A DNA stretch of 64,000 bases, from positions 124,001 through 188,000 of the forward strand of contig NZ_NPKR01000006.1 in the NCBI RefSeq assembly GCF_008329535.1, in the 5' to 3' direction. The position numbers were made by a program, and so were the translations under genes. Positions 54,018-62,533 of this stretch are shown here, piece after piece (position 1 is the stretch's first letter; each line of letters starts with the position of its first letter). The notes under the pieces are model-generated. The model saw only the letters and a list, made by a program, of their open reading frames with translations, searched no databases and had not been told where the DNA came from. This DNA comes from Mycolicibacterium sp. P1-18 (GTDB lineage: Bacteria; Actinomycetota; Actinomycetes; Mycobacteriales; Mycobacteriaceae).

Positions 54018-56357
54018 GTGGCTGAGGGGATGACGGACTTCGGCCGCGAGCTGCTCGACCGCGCCGTCGAGGGCGCCGACTCCGGCGAGCACCCGTTGCG
54101 GCACGTCGCCGACCTGGCACCGCGGCGGGCCCGCACCCAGGCCTGGCCGGCCTGGGCCGACCCGGACGTCGTCGGGGCCTTCGTCGACCGCGGGGTGACG
54201 CAGCCCTGGTCCCATCAGGCGGCCGCCGCCGACCTGGCCCACTCCGGCCGCCACGTGGTGCTCAGCACGGGTACCGCGTCGGGCAAGTCGCTGGCCTACC
54301 AGCTGCCGATCCTGACCACGCTCGCGGCGGACCCCCGGGCCCGGGCGCTGTACCTCTCCCCCACCAAGGCGCTCGGACACGACCAGCTGCGCGCCGCGCA
54401 GTCGCTGACCAACGCGGTCCCGCGGTTGCGCGACGTCGCGCCGAGTCCGTATGACGGGGACAGCTCCAACGACGCGCGGCGGCTGGCGCGCGAACGCTCG
54501 CGGTGGATCTTCTCCAACCCGGACATGATCCACCTGTCGCTGCTGCGCAACCACCCCCGCTGGGCGGTGTTCCTGCGCAACCTGAAGTACGTCGTGGTCG
54601 ACGAATGCCACTACTACCGCGGCATCTTCGGCTCGAACGTGGCGATGGTGCTGCGCCGTCTGATCCGCCTGTGCGTGCGGTACTCGGCCGACGACGGCGG
54701 CCCGACCGTCGTCTTCGCGAGCGCGACCACCTCCGCACCCGCCGCCACCGCGTCGGAGCTGTTGGGCCACACCGTCGCCGAGGTGACCGACGACGGCTCC
54801 CCGCAGGGCGGCCGGACCGTGGCGCTGTGGGAGCCCGCCCTGCGCGACGACATCACCGGGGAGAACGGCGCCCCGGTGCGGCGGTCGGCGGGATCGGAGG
54901 CGGGCCGGGTGATGGCCGACCTGATCGCCGAGGGGGCGCGGACGTTGACCTTCGTCAGGTCCCGGCGCGGCGCGGAGCTCACCGCCCTGGGGGCACGCGC
55001 CCGATTGGAGGACGTCGCGCCCGACCTCGTCGGCCTGGTGGCGTCCTACCGCGCCGGGTACCTCGCCGAGGACCGGCGCGCCCTGGAGCGGGCCCTGTCC
55101 GACGGCGAGCTGCGCGGTCTGGCCACCACCAACGCCCTCGAGTTGGGGGTCGACATCGCCGGCCTCGACGCGGTGGTGCTGGCCGGGTTCCCCGGCACTG
55201 TGGCGTCGTTCTGGCAGCAGGCCGGGCGGGCGGGCCGACGGGGGCAGAGCGCGCTGATCGTGCTGATCGCCAGGGACGACCCGCTGGACACCTACCTGGT
55301 GCACCACCCCGCGGCACTGTTGGACAAGCCGATCGAACGCGTGGTCATCGATCCGACCAACCCCTACGTCCTCGGGCCTCAGTTGCTCTGCGCGGCAACA
55401 GAATTGCCGCTCACCGAGGCCGAGGTGCGGACGTGGAACGCCGAGGCGGTGGCCGACACCCTGGTCGACGACGGCCTGCTCCGGCGTCGACCCGCCGGCT
55501 ACTACCCCGCACCCGGGCTCGATCCCCATCCCGCCGTGGACATCCGCGGGTCCACGGGCGGGCAGATCGCCATCGTGGAGACCGGCACCGGTCGCATGCT
55601 GGGCAGCACCGGCGCGGGTCAGGCACCGTCGTCGATCCATCCCGGTGCGGTGTACCTGCACCAGGGCGAGACCTACGTCGTCGACTCCCTCGACTTCGAG
55701 GACGGCATCGCCTTCGTCCGCGCCGACGACCCCGGCTACTCCACCTCGGCGCGGGAGCTGACCGACGTGGCCGTGACCGGTCCCGGAGAGCGCTACACGA
55801 CGGGACCGGTCACCGTCGGCATCGTGCCGGTCTCGGTCAGCCACACCGTGATCGGCTTCCTGCGTCGGCGGATGAACGGCGAGGTGATCGACTTCGTCGA
55901 CCTCGACATGCCCACCCAGACGCTGGAGACCATGGCGGTCATGTGCACGATCGAACCGGAGGCGTTGGCGGACAGCGGGATCGACGACCTCCGGGTGCCG
56001 GGGTCGCTGCACGCCGCCGAGCACGCGGCGATCGGGTTGCTTCCCCTGGTCGCCAGCTGTGACCGCGGCGACATCGGCGGCGTGTCGACGGCCGTCGGGC
56101 CGGAGTCGGGGACGCCGACCATCTTCGTCTACGACGGGCATCCGGGCGGCGCGGGCTTCGCCGACCGTGGGTACCGGCAGATCAGCACGTGGTGGGAGGC
56201 CACGGCCTCGGCGATCGAATCGTGCGAGTGCCCGTCGGGGTGCCCGTCGTGCGTGCAGTCGCCCAAGTGCGGCAACGGCAACGATCCGCTCGACAAGGCC
56301 GGCGCCGTCACGGTGCTGAGGCTGGTGCTCGATCAGCTGGCCACGCATCCGGGATAG
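54018..56357 (+). CDS. Superfamily 2 DNA helicase, MrfA/SftH type (DUF1998)
   Basis: A 779-residue helicase. Motif I STGTASGKSLAYQLP, motif Ia SPTKALGHDQ, DECH box VVVDECHYYRG, motif III FASATT, motif V TNALELGVDIAGLDAV, motif VI QQAGRAGRRGQ. The C-terminal DUF1998 region has four cysteines (CECPSGCPSCVQSPKC) for zinc. This layout matches mycobacterial SftH and B. subtilis MrfA, a DNA repair translocase; the locus equals Rv3649. The start is uncertain: ATG 53985, GTG 54018 or ATG 54030. GTG 54018 is given; GGGGGAG lies just before it. Confidence 0.92.
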   Translation: MAEGMTDFGRELLDRAVEGADSGEHPLRHVADLAPRRARTQAWPAWADPDVVGAFVDRGVTQPWSHQAAAADLAHSGRHVVLSTGTASGKSLAYQLPILTTLAADPRARALYLSPTKALGHDQLRAAQSLTNAVPRLRDVAPSPYDGDSSNDARRLARERSRWIFSNPDMIHLSLLRNHPRWAVFLRNLKYVVVDECHYYRGIFGSNVAMVLRRLIRLCVRYSADDGGPTVVFASATTSAPAATASELLGHTVAEVTDDGSPQGGRTVALWEPALRDDITGENGAPVRRSAGSEAGRVMADLIAEGARTLTFVRSRRGAELTALGARARLEDVAPDLVGLVASYRAGYLAEDRRALERALSDGELRGLATTNALELGVDIAGLDAVVLAGFPGTVASFWQQAGRAGRRGQSALIVLIARDDPLDTYLVHHPAALLDKPIERVVIDPTNPYVLGPQLLCAATELPLTEAEVRTWNAEAVADTLVDDGLLRRRPAGYYPAPGLDPHPAVDIRGSTGGQIAIVETGTGRMLGSTGAGQAPSSIHPGAVYLHQGETYVVDSLDFEDGIAFVRADDPGYSTSARELTDVAVTGPGERYTTGPVTVGIVPVSVSHTVIGFLRRRMNGEVIDFVDLDMPTQTLETMAVMCTIEPEALADSGIDDLRVPGSLHAAEHAAIGLLPLVASCDRGDIGGVSTAVGPESGTPTIFVYDGHPGGAGFADRGYRQISTWWEATASAIESCECPSGCPSCVQSPKCGNGNDPLDKAGAVTVLRLVLDQLATHPG

Positions 56358-56500
56358 CCCGATTCAGCGCATCGGCCCGGGTTGGCGCAACCAAAGGTGG
56401 GCCGGTCGCAGATTTCGCGCAAGCGGTTGGACGCTGCACCGATGCCGCCCGTCTTCGGGTTCGGAGGCCCACTCCGGCTAAGCCGCCTGGCACCGGCGCT

Positions 56501-56506
56501 TAGGAT
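56501..56506 (+). promoter_or_regulatory. Predicted -10 element of the Rv3651 homologue (leaderless)
   Basis: TAGGAT ends 6 nt before the ATG at 56513. Confidence 0.5.
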
Positions 56507-56512
56507 GCACTC

Positions 56513-57571
56513 ATGACGCACGACTGGCTCCTGCTGGAGACACTTGGCGCCGAACCAGCCGTCGTCGCCGAGGGGCAACACACCAGGAACCTCGTGCCGA
56601 TCAGCGCCTTCCTGCGCCGGAACCCGAGCCTGATGGCGATTCAGACGGCCGTCAACGAGACGGTGCGGGCAGGAAAGCCGCTGAGCAGCCTGACCCCCAA
56701 GAGCGATCGGGTGATCCGCACCGAGGTCGTCCAGATGACCGACGGCCGCATTCACGGCGTGCACGTCTGGATCGGCCCGCTGGACGAGGATCCACCGGAC
56801 CGCGTGCTGCCGGGTCCCCTGAAGTGGGATCTGACGAACGGCATCGCGACCGACACCCCCGAATCGCTGATGAACAGCGGGCTGAACCCCACCACCGAGG
56901 CCACCCAGGGCCGGGCCTTCGCCGAGGACCTCCCCGCCAGGAACCTCAACCCCGACGAGGCCCGGGTGCTGGCCGTGGCGATCAGGCCGGAGGCGGGCCG
57001 GACGTTCTGCAGCACGTGGGACATCGACGACTACAAGGGCAAGCAGATCACCGTCGGCTTTGCGGCCAGGGTGCTGGCGGAGACCGACGAGGACGGCCGC
57101 GAGCGGTTGATCTGCCGCGCGATGAACTGGCGCGCCGCCAGCGACGAGCCCGTCCCGCGCGCCGACGACCTCGGCGAACGAATCCTCAGCGGCCTGGCGG
57201 AGTCGGGCGTACACCGTGCGCTGGTCGACCTGAACACGTGGAAGCTGCTCAAGTGGCTCGACGAGCCGTGCCCGTTCTTCGACTGGCACACCCCGGAGGG
57301 CGACGAGCCCCTCGTCCACCCCGACGACGCACCGGAAATGGCCGCCATGGCAGTCGAATTCGACACCGGGGAGGCGTCGCACGTGCTGCGGCTTCGGGGA
57401 GTCGACGGCGGGTGGACCCCGATTCACGTCACGGTCCGCCGGGTCGAGATCGCGGCCGACACCTACGCGGGCCTGCTGTCGTTGCGACTGCCGACGGCCG
57501 ACGAGCTGGCCCCGCCGACCCGCAAGGGTGCCCGGCGCACGAAGTCCTCGACGCGCCGCGCCCGCACCTGA
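56513..57571 (+). CDS. PAS/GAF-like protein (Rv3651 homologue, DUF5593)
   Basis: A 352-residue soluble protein restricted to mycobacteria and relatives. The N-terminal ~110 residues (WLLLETLGAEPAVVAEG, then MTDGRIHGVHVWIGP) resemble a GAF-like DUF5593 domain. The middle contains WDLTNGIATDTPESL and the C-terminal part ends in a PAS-like sheet and a basic tail (KGARRTKSSTRRART). Mtb Rv3651 has been described as a PAS/GAF-fold protein without a known ligand. No catalytic motif is seen. It precedes and converges with the Tad-like operon. Confidence 0.83.
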   Translation: MTHDWLLLETLGAEPAVVAEGQHTRNLVPISAFLRRNPSLMAIQTAVNETVRAGKPLSSLTPKSDRVIRTEVVQMTDGRIHGVHVWIGPLDEDPPDRVLPGPLKWDLTNGIATDTPESLMNSGLNPTTEATQGRAFAEDLPARNLNPDEARVLAVAIRPEAGRTFCSTWDIDDYKGKQITVGFAARVLAETDEDGRERLICRAMNWRAASDEPVPRADDLGERILSGLAESGVHRALVDLNTWKLLKWLDEPCPFFDWHTPEGDEPLVHPDDAPEMAAMAVEFDTGEASHVLRLRGVDGGWTPIHVTVRRVEIAADTYAGLLSLRLPTADELAPPTRKGARRTKSSTRRART

Positions 57572-57587
57572 CGTCGCGCGCGACACG

Positions 57588-57902
57588 TCACACCGGGCCG
57601 GCGCGGGCGCTCGCCCTCGCCACGTGCACACCCCACCGTCCGAGCCGAACGGCCACCTCGGCCGTCACCACCACGTCGAGTTCGTCGACCGTGCAGGCGG
57701 CGATCGACGCGGACATCGCCGCGGCGAGCGACCGCGCCGAGTCGCACGCCGCCTGCGGGCCGGCCGTCAGTCGACCCGCCCCGGCCAGTGCGGCCAGATC
57801 GGCCGCGGCCTGGGAACGGTGCCGGGCGACGACCGCCGAACCCACCGCCGCCCCGCCGACGGTCATGGTCATCAAGACGACCATCATCGCGGCGGCCACC
57901 AC
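57588..57902 (-). CDS. TadE-like/secretion-neighbourhood protein (Rv3654c homologue)
   Basis: Short membrane-anchored protein, last gene of the Tad-like operon. From the GTG at 57902 it has 104 residues: a membrane helix VVAAAMMVVLMTMTVGGAAVG, then ARHRSQAAADLAALAGA, the hallmark of this family, and a compact C-terminal domain. The conserved D-R-G-S-A-S just upstream (57920-57903) probably belongs to the protein as a pilin-type N-terminus, but no ATG/GTG/TTG precedes it in frame nearby, so the true start is unclear. Overlap with the upstream TadE gene suggests translational coupling. Confidence 0.7.
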   Translation of the reverse strand: MVAAAMMVVLMTMTVGGAAVGSAVVARHRSQAAADLAALAGAGRLTAGPQAACDSARSLAAAMSASIAACTVDELDVVVTAEVAVRLGRWGVHVARASARAGPV

Positions 57903-57918
57903 GCTGGCCGAGCCGCGG

Positions 57919-58245
57919 TCAGAGCCCAGGCTCGACGGCCGCCACCGCTTCCGCGCTGATCGTGATGCCCGGCAACAGGTTCGATCGCGAACTGACCCTC
58001 GCCACCACGAACGCACCGTCGCGGCGCAGCGCCAACTGCGCCCCCGCCGGACCACCCCGTCGCACCACCTCGGAGGCGGCGCCCTGGTCACCACGGGCCG
58101 CCAGCCGTGCGGCCTCTCGCGAGGAGTCGACGCACCGCACCTGCATGCCGACGGCGGCGAGCCCGCCGACGCACAACACGAGGACCACCGCCAGCGCGGC
58201 GAGGGCGAACGCCGCCTCGACGGTGACGCCACCGTCCTCACCCCC
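57919..58245 (-). CDS. TadE-like pilus-assembly protein (Rv3655c homologue), start codon not identified
   Basis: About 108 residues. The N-terminus carries a pilin-like class III sequence, GGEDGGVTVEAAFALAAL, with the conserved Glu five residues from the cleavage side, then a membrane helix and a soluble domain with MQVRCVDSSREAARLAARGD. TadE proteins are pseudopilins. In this frame there is no ATG, GTG or TTG near the conserved start; the pilin stop codon (58247-58245) lies immediately before it, so coupling by a rare start codon or a sequence error must be considered. The coordinate given is the first codon after that point. Confidence 0.72.
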   Translation of the reverse strand, partial: GGEDGGVTVEAAFALAALAVVLVLCVGGLAAVGMQVRCVDSSREAARLAARGDQGAASEVVRRGGPAGAQLALRRDGAFVVARVSSRSNLLPGITISAEAVAAVEPGL

Positions 58246-58463
58246 TAGACGTTGGTGTTCAGCGCCCGCGTGATGATGTTGGTCAGCGCGTTGACGATCG
58301 AGTCCCCGGTGACCACCGTGTAGAGAATCGCCCCGAACGCCGCCGCCGCGACCGTCCCGATGGCGTATTCCACGGTGGACATCCCGGACTCGTCGACCGC
58401 CAGCAACACCAGCCGGGCACGCAATCTTCCTAACATGTTGCTTGTCAACACTTCTCGCTCCAT
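58245..58463 (-). CDS. Flp-type pilin-like protein, DUF4244 (Rv3656c homologue)
   Basis: A 72-residue precursor. A basic leader (MEREVLTSNMLGRLRARLVLL) precedes the prepilin-like site ESG-MSTVEYAIGTVAAAAFGAIL, where the Glu-5 rule and hydrophobic helix of Flp pilins are met (core STVEYAIGTV). The short tail ends NTNV. It would be processed and assembled by the TadA/B/C proteins encoded upstream in the same operon. ATG 58463; 45 bp separate it from tadC. Confidence 0.88.
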   Translation of the reverse strand: MEREVLTSNMLGRLRARLVLLAVDESGMSTVEYAIGTVAAAAFGAILYTVVTGDSIVNALTNIITRALNTNV

Positions 58464-58508
58464 TCACCCTCCCAGGGCCCGCGGTGTCTCCGCGTGCCAC
58501 GATTCGGT

Positions 58509-59075
58509 TCACCACACGCCCGACTGCAGGACGTCACCGGCCAGGCCGACCACCACGGGCACGATTCCCAGACAGACGAAGGCCGGCAGATAGCAGATGC
58601 CCAGCGGTCCCGCGATGAGCACCGACGCCCGCTCGGCCGCGGCCCGGGCGGAGTCGGCCGCGTCCCGCCTCGACTGGTCGGCGAGATCGGACACTGCCTG
58701 CGCCAGAGCGCTTCCCGACGAGGCAGACCGGCGGGCGAGCCGGCACAGCGCCTCGACGCGCGGGGCGCCCACGGGATCCGCGCCCGACCAGACGGTCGTC
58801 GCGTCGGCGCCGAGCGCCAGCAGGTCCGCCGCGTGGTGCAACACGTCGGCCATCTCCTTCGGCGCAAACGGCGCCGTCGCCCTGGCCGCACCCGCCACGG
58901 CCATGCCGGACGAGAGACAGGCGGCGAACACGTCCAGCGCGGACGCCACCGCGAGCGGATCGTCGGCATCCCCCGCCGGGGTATCCGGGACCTCGGCCGC
59001 GGCCGGGCGGGCGGTGCGCGCGCGACCACCGGTCAGCAGCATCGCCAGCGCGAGAAGCACTGCGGCGACGGTCAT
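58509..59075 (-). CDS. TadC-like type II/IV secretion inner-membrane protein (Rv3657c homologue)
   Basis: A 188-residue T2SF-domain protein, shorter than canonical TadC. It has an N-terminal helix, an Ala-rich cytoplasmic four-helix segment (LDVFAACLSSGMAVAGAARATA, core ACLSSGM) and two C-terminal helices (LIAGPLGICYLPAFVCLGIVPVVVGLAG, core PLGICYLPAF). ATG 59075 overlaps the tadB stop (ATGA). It would form the pilus-assembly platform with TadB. Confidence 0.88.
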   Translation of the reverse strand: MTVAAVLLALAMLLTGGRARTARPAAAEVPDTPAGDADDPLAVASALDVFAACLSSGMAVAGAARATAPFAPKEMADVLHHAADLLALGADATTVWSGADPVGAPRVEALCRLARRSASSGSALAQAVSDLADQSRRDAADSARAAAERASVLIAGPLGICYLPAFVCLGIVPVVVGLAGDVLQSGVW

Positions 59076-59854
59076 CCGAGCACTCGATCGGTGATGCGAT
59101 CGGACCACCACAGCCCCACGCAGGCGAGCGTCACGCCGATCAACAGACACCACCCACCCACGCCACCGGACAGCAGGAATCGCAGCGGTTCCGCGCCGAT
59201 GGCGTGCCCGAGTCCGACGCCCAGCAGCGGCAGGCCCGCCAGGATCGTGGCGGTGGCCCGCGCCCCCGCCATGCCCGCCCTGACCCCGGAGGCGAAGCGT
59301 TCGCGCTCGACGATGTCGCGCTCCGCGGCGCGGATGAGTGCGACGATGGCCAACCCGTGACTCTGGGCCAGCAGCCAGGTGGCAGACAGCCGTTCCCAGT
59401 ACTGCGGGACCGTCGACCGGTCCGCGACCGAACGCAATCCGGCGGCCACGTCGGCACCCAACCGGGCTCGCGCAGCGACCGCACGCAGCGAGTCCGCCAC
59501 CTGGCCCTGCACCTCGGACGCGGCGGTCTCGAACGCGACGACGGGATGGGCTCCCACCCTCAGCTCGCCCACCAGAACGCCCAGGGCACCCTGCAGCGCG
59601 GCCCCCTCCGCAGCCCGCCGGGTCCTCGCGCGAGAAGCGTTGCGACGCAGCACGAGCAACGCCACCACCACGAGGGCGGCCACGGTCACGGTGACCGGCG
59701 CCAGTACCGCCGACGTCGCGACGGCAATCGAGCACGCCACCAGTACGGCGCCACGGCCGGGCCGTCGCGGCGGCAGCTCGAGATCCAGCCGGCGACGTGG
59801 CCGGCCGGGGGCCACCATCAGCGCCACGGCGAGGATCAGCGCCGCGGCCGTCAC
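59072..59854 (-). CDS. TadB-like type II/IV secretion inner-membrane protein (Rv3658c homologue)
   Basis: A 260-residue T2SF-domain protein with helices at the N-terminus (5-17 and 38-70) and C-terminus (about 205-255), around a cytoplasmic region with GALGVLVGELRVGAHPVVAFE (core ELRVGAHP), typical of TadB. GTG 59854 overlaps the tadA stop (GTGA) and is preferred to the longer open frame. Partner of the TadC-like protein. Confidence 0.88.
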   Translation of the reverse strand: MTAAALILAVALMVAPGRPRRRLDLELPPRRPGRGAVLVACSIAVATSAVLAPVTVTVAALVVVALLVLRRNASRARTRRAAEGAALQGALGVLVGELRVGAHPVVAFETAASEVQGQVADSLRAVAARARLGADVAAGLRSVADRSTVPQYWERLSATWLLAQSHGLAIVALIRAAERDIVERERFASGVRAGMAGARATATILAGLPLLGVGLGHAIGAEPLRFLLSGGVGGWCLLIGVTLACVGLWWSDRITDRVLG

Positions 59855-61014
59855 GGGCACCGCGCCGACACTAGCGCCGCCAACTGGTCCATGCCGTCGC
59901 CGAATCCCCGGTCGGCCTGCCATGCGGTGACCGCCGCGACCAGCCCGTCGGCGCCTCGGCGGAGCACCGCGATCTCCTCGAGGCGACGGGCCCCGCCACG
60001 ATCGCGGCCGACGTGCAGCACCACGCGGACGGCGGCGGCGAGCTGACTGTGCAACGCCGCCCGATCCAACCCGCCGACCGCCGCCAGGGCCTCCAGACGA
60101 GCGGGTACCTCGGCTGGGCTGTTGGCGTGCACCGTGCCCGCGCCACCGTCGTGGCCGGTGTTCAGCGCCGCCAGCAGGTCGACCACCTCGCCGCCGCGCA
60201 CCTCCCCGACGACGATGCGGTCCGGCCGCATCCGCAGCGCCTGCCGGACGAGGTCGCGCACGGTCACCTCGCCGACACCCTCGACGTTGGCGTACCGGGC
60301 GACGAGATTGACCAGATGCGGATGACGGGGTGCGAGCTCGGGCGCGTCCTCGACGCAGACGATCCGTTCAACTGCGGCGACGGCCCCCAGCGCCGCCGAC
60401 AGCAGCGTCGTCTTCCCGGCGCCCGTCCCTCCCGAGACCAGGAACGCGAGCCGCGCCGCGATGACGTCGCCGACCACGGCGACCGCGTCGGGCGCGATCG
60501 CACCGGCGGCGGCGAGTGCCGCGAGGTCCTGGGTGGCCGGTCGCAGAACCCGCAGCGACAGGCACGTGCCCGCGGGGGCGATCGGGGGAAGCACGGCGTG
60601 CAGTCGCACGGTGAACCCGCCGGCCCCGAGACTCGGGAGCTGACCGTCGACCCAGGGCTGCGCCTCGTCGAGGCGGCGGCCTGCTGCCAGCGCCAGGCGC
60701 TGGGCCAGTCGACGCACCGCCGCCTCGTCGTCGAATCGGACGGCGGTCCGGCGCAGTCCCCGACCGTCGTCGACCCATACCGAATCGGGTGCCGACACCA
60801 GGACGTCGGTCGTTCCCTCCGCACAGAGCAAGGGCTCGAGGATGCCGGCGCCGGTCAACTCGGTCTGCAGCATGCGCAGGTTGCTCAGGACGTCGGTGTC
60901 GCCGAGCAGGCCGGAGGACTCCGCGCGAATCGCCTCGGCGACCACGTTCGGCAGCAGCGGGCCGGACTCGGTTGCCAACCGCTCCCTGACGCGCTCGATC
61001 AGCGAAGCACTCAT
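59851..61014 (-). CDS. TadA/CpaF-family secretion ATPase (Rv3659c homologue)
   Basis: A 387-residue hexameric ATPase powering Flp-pilus-like assembly. It has Walker A VSGGTGAGKTTLL, the Asp box ERIVCVEDAPEL, Walker B RPDRIVVGEVRGGEVVDLL (core VVGEVRGGE) and the His box TGHDGGAGTVHAN. The N-terminal domain begins SASLIERVRERLATESGP. ATG 61014 overlaps the ssd stop (ATGA). Confidence 0.93.
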   Translation of the reverse strand: MSASLIERVRERLATESGPLLPNVVAEAIRAESSGLLGDTDVLSNLRMLQTELTGAGILEPLLCAEGTTDVLVSAPDSVWVDDGRGLRRTAVRFDDEAAVRRLAQRLALAAGRRLDEAQPWVDGQLPSLGAGGFTVRLHAVLPPIAPAGTCLSLRVLRPATQDLAALAAAGAIAPDAVAVVGDVIAARLAFLVSGGTGAGKTTLLSAALGAVAAVERIVCVEDAPELAPRHPHLVNLVARYANVEGVGEVTVRDLVRQALRMRPDRIVVGEVRGGEVVDLLAALNTGHDGGAGTVHANSPAEVPARLEALAAVGGLDRAALHSQLAAAVRVVLHVGRDRGGARRLEEIAVLRRGADGLVAAVTAWQADRGFGDGMDQLAALVSARCP

Positions 61015-62087
61015 GCGACCCCCGGCTCGGCCGCGGCGCCGGGCTGGCGGTGCAGCACCTCGAGCACCCGCCGCGCCGCCGACATCAGCGGGGAACGCCG
61101 GCGCGGCCGGAGCCCGTCGCGCTCGAGTTCGGCGGCCAGGCCGGGTTGTGGACGCATCGTTGCCAGCAGGGGAAGTCCGACGATGCGGGACACGTCGGCG
61201 GACCGCAGTCCCCCGGGGGCGGGTCCGCGGACGACCAGTCCGACGTTCGGGTTGGCCTCGGTCAGCCACCGCCCGACCACCGTCGCGGCGGCACACGACC
61301 GGACGTCGGCGGGCGCGACGACGACGACGAGATCCGCCGCGTCCAGCGCGGCCCCCACCGCGGGGGTGGCGCGCCGCGGAAGATCGCAGATGGTCGCGGC
61401 ACCCGCACGGCTGCCGCCGTCGATCACCGCGGCGAGCGCACCGGCGTCGATCTCGCCGCCGGACCGGCCCGCCGACAGCACCGTGATGCCGTGCCGCGAG
61501 GGCAGCGCCGCGGCCAGCGCCGGGTAGCCGACGCGACCGCCGCCGACCGCGAGTTCGGGCCACCGCAGACCGGCGTCGCCCTCGCTGCCCAGGGTCAGGT
61601 CGATCCCGCCACCCCAGGGGTCGACGTCCACCAGCAGTGCCTTGGGCGCGGCATGGGCCAGGGCCGTCGCGAAGACCGAGGCACCCGCCCCGCCGCATCC
61701 TCCGACCACGGCCAGGACTGCGCCTCGCCTGCCGTCGTCGCTCGCCGCGTCGGAGGCGTCGGCCAGCTCGGACACCAGCGCGATCTCGTCGGCGGGCAGC
61801 GCCACCACACGGTGGGCGCCGACGGAGAGTGCGACGTTCCACTGATCCGGGTTCGGCGTGGCGGTGCCGACGACCAGCACGCGATCTCGGCGCGGTAGCC
61901 CCAGCTCGGCGCAACGTCGGGCCCCGTCGAGGTCGAGGACTATCGCCGACGCCGCGAGCCACACCTTGCGACTGGACGGCTGGTCGACGTGGACGACCCG
62001 CACGCCTGCCGCGGCGGCGACGCGGTCGACGTCCCGGCGGAGGGAGGCGTCGACGACCACGGCGAGGATGCCGTTGCTCGAACTCAT
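61011..62087 (-). CDS. ssd: CpaE/Ssd-like P-loop protein (Rv3660c homologue)
   Basis: A 358-residue MinD/ParA-superfamily protein heading the Tad-like operon. An N-terminal receiver-like domain (1-115) precedes a P-loop fold with GGCGGAGASVFATALA where the deviant Walker A would be; the signature lysines are replaced (by Ala at the second). DVDPWGGGIDLTLG is the Walker A' partner strand. CpaE proteins place Tad machines at poles; in Mtb, Ssd overproduction inhibits septation. ATP hydrolysis is doubtful with this P-loop. Confidence 0.87.
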   Translation of the reverse strand: MSSSNGILAVVVDASLRRDVDRVAAAAGVRVVHVDQPSSRKVWLAASAIVLDLDGARRCAELGLPRRDRVLVVGTATPNPDQWNVALSVGAHRVVALPADEIALVSELADASDAASDDGRRGAVLAVVGGCGGAGASVFATALAHAAPKALLVDVDPWGGGIDLTLGSEGDAGLRWPELAVGGGRVGYPALAAALPSRHGITVLSAGRSGGEIDAGALAAVIDGGSRAGAATICDLPRRATPAVGAALDAADLVVVVAPADVRSCAAATVVGRWLTEANPNVGLVVRGPAPGGLRSADVSRIVGLPLLATMRPQPGLAAELERDGLRPRRRSPLMSAARRVLEVLHRQPGAAAEPGVA

Positions 62088-62261
62088 GCCTCAACTGTGT
62101 GGCTACGACGGACGCGCCACGGCGTCCGAGCCGTCGAAAGGGCACGGTCTGTGGATGAAGGAGCCTCTGTGGACTATTCCGTACGGGCAGCGCCGCGCAA
62201 ACTCGAGGGGGTGTCTGTCACTTTCCCTGGAACGCCCGGGAAGAAATATTGACGCACTTGC

Positions 62262-62308
62262 CCACAAAAAGGGACGACCCCCGCCAGGGGGGAGGAGGCG
62301 GAGGTCGT
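62262..62308 (-). terminator. Intrinsic terminator of the 6C RNA
   Basis: The second C-loop hairpin (11 paired bases with one bulge) is followed on the minus strand by a run of five T. It is rare for mycobacteria to show so clear a U-tract terminator. Confidence 0.75.
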
Positions 62309-62361
62309 CGTGTATCAGCCCCGGGGGGTCGGGCTGATGCACACCCGACATAAGCCGGGTA
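62262..62361 (-). ncRNA. 6C small RNA
   Basis: Two hairpins on the minus strand define it. The first has arms GGGCTGA inverse to TCAGCCC (62315-62337, loop with CCCCCC); the second has ACGACC/GGTCGT plus CCGCC/GGCGG stems (62274-62308) with loop TCCTCCCCCCT. Loops carrying six C each give the RNA family its name. The second stem is followed by CCCTTTTT, an intrinsic terminator. TATAGT (62373-62368) is a good -10, for a transcript of about 100 nt. In Mtb the 6C RNA (B11) lies at the same place, between Rv3660c and Rv3661, and affects growth and division genes by C-rich loop pairing. Confidence 0.85.
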
Positions 62362-62367
62362 ATGCTC

Positions 62368-62373
62368 ACTATA
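62368..62373 (-). promoter_or_regulatory. Predicted -10 element of the 6C RNA
   Basis: TATAGT on the minus strand, about 7 nt before the inferred 5' end near 62361; a TTGCGC about 19 bp further upstream may be the -35. Confidence 0.5.
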
Positions 62374-62521
62374 CACACGGCAATATGGGCGAGCGCAAGT
62401 CGTCGACACCCTATGAATCTCCAATGAAATCGTACGGTGACCTGGAAAGTTACCCAGGGCGACACGTGGCGGAGACTGCCACTTCGCTACGGCGGACGCC
62501 TCACCCGACACGCCCGGCGCA

Positions 62522-62527
62522 TATGCT
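62522..62527 (+). promoter_or_regulatory. Predicted -10 element of the HAD gene (leaderless)
   Basis: TATGCT ends 6 nt before the GTG at 62534, so the mRNA is predicted to begin at the start codon. Confidence 0.5.
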
Positions 62528-62533
62528 GGCACC

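Larger units (their letters stand above)
62088..62533. other. Intergenic region between ssd and the HAD gene
   Basis: 446 bp without a protein gene. It contains the 6C small RNA on the minus strand (62262-62361), its promoter, and the leaderless promoter of the HAD gene at the right end. The part at 62088-62260 presumably holds the promoter of the Tad-like operon; no clear element was picked there. Confidence 0.7.

Noticed and set aside
62274..62337. Riboswitch or attenuator for the HAD gene
   Set aside because: The hairpins and U-tract make sense only on the minus strand, matching the 6C RNA; the HAD gene has its own leaderless promoter downstream.
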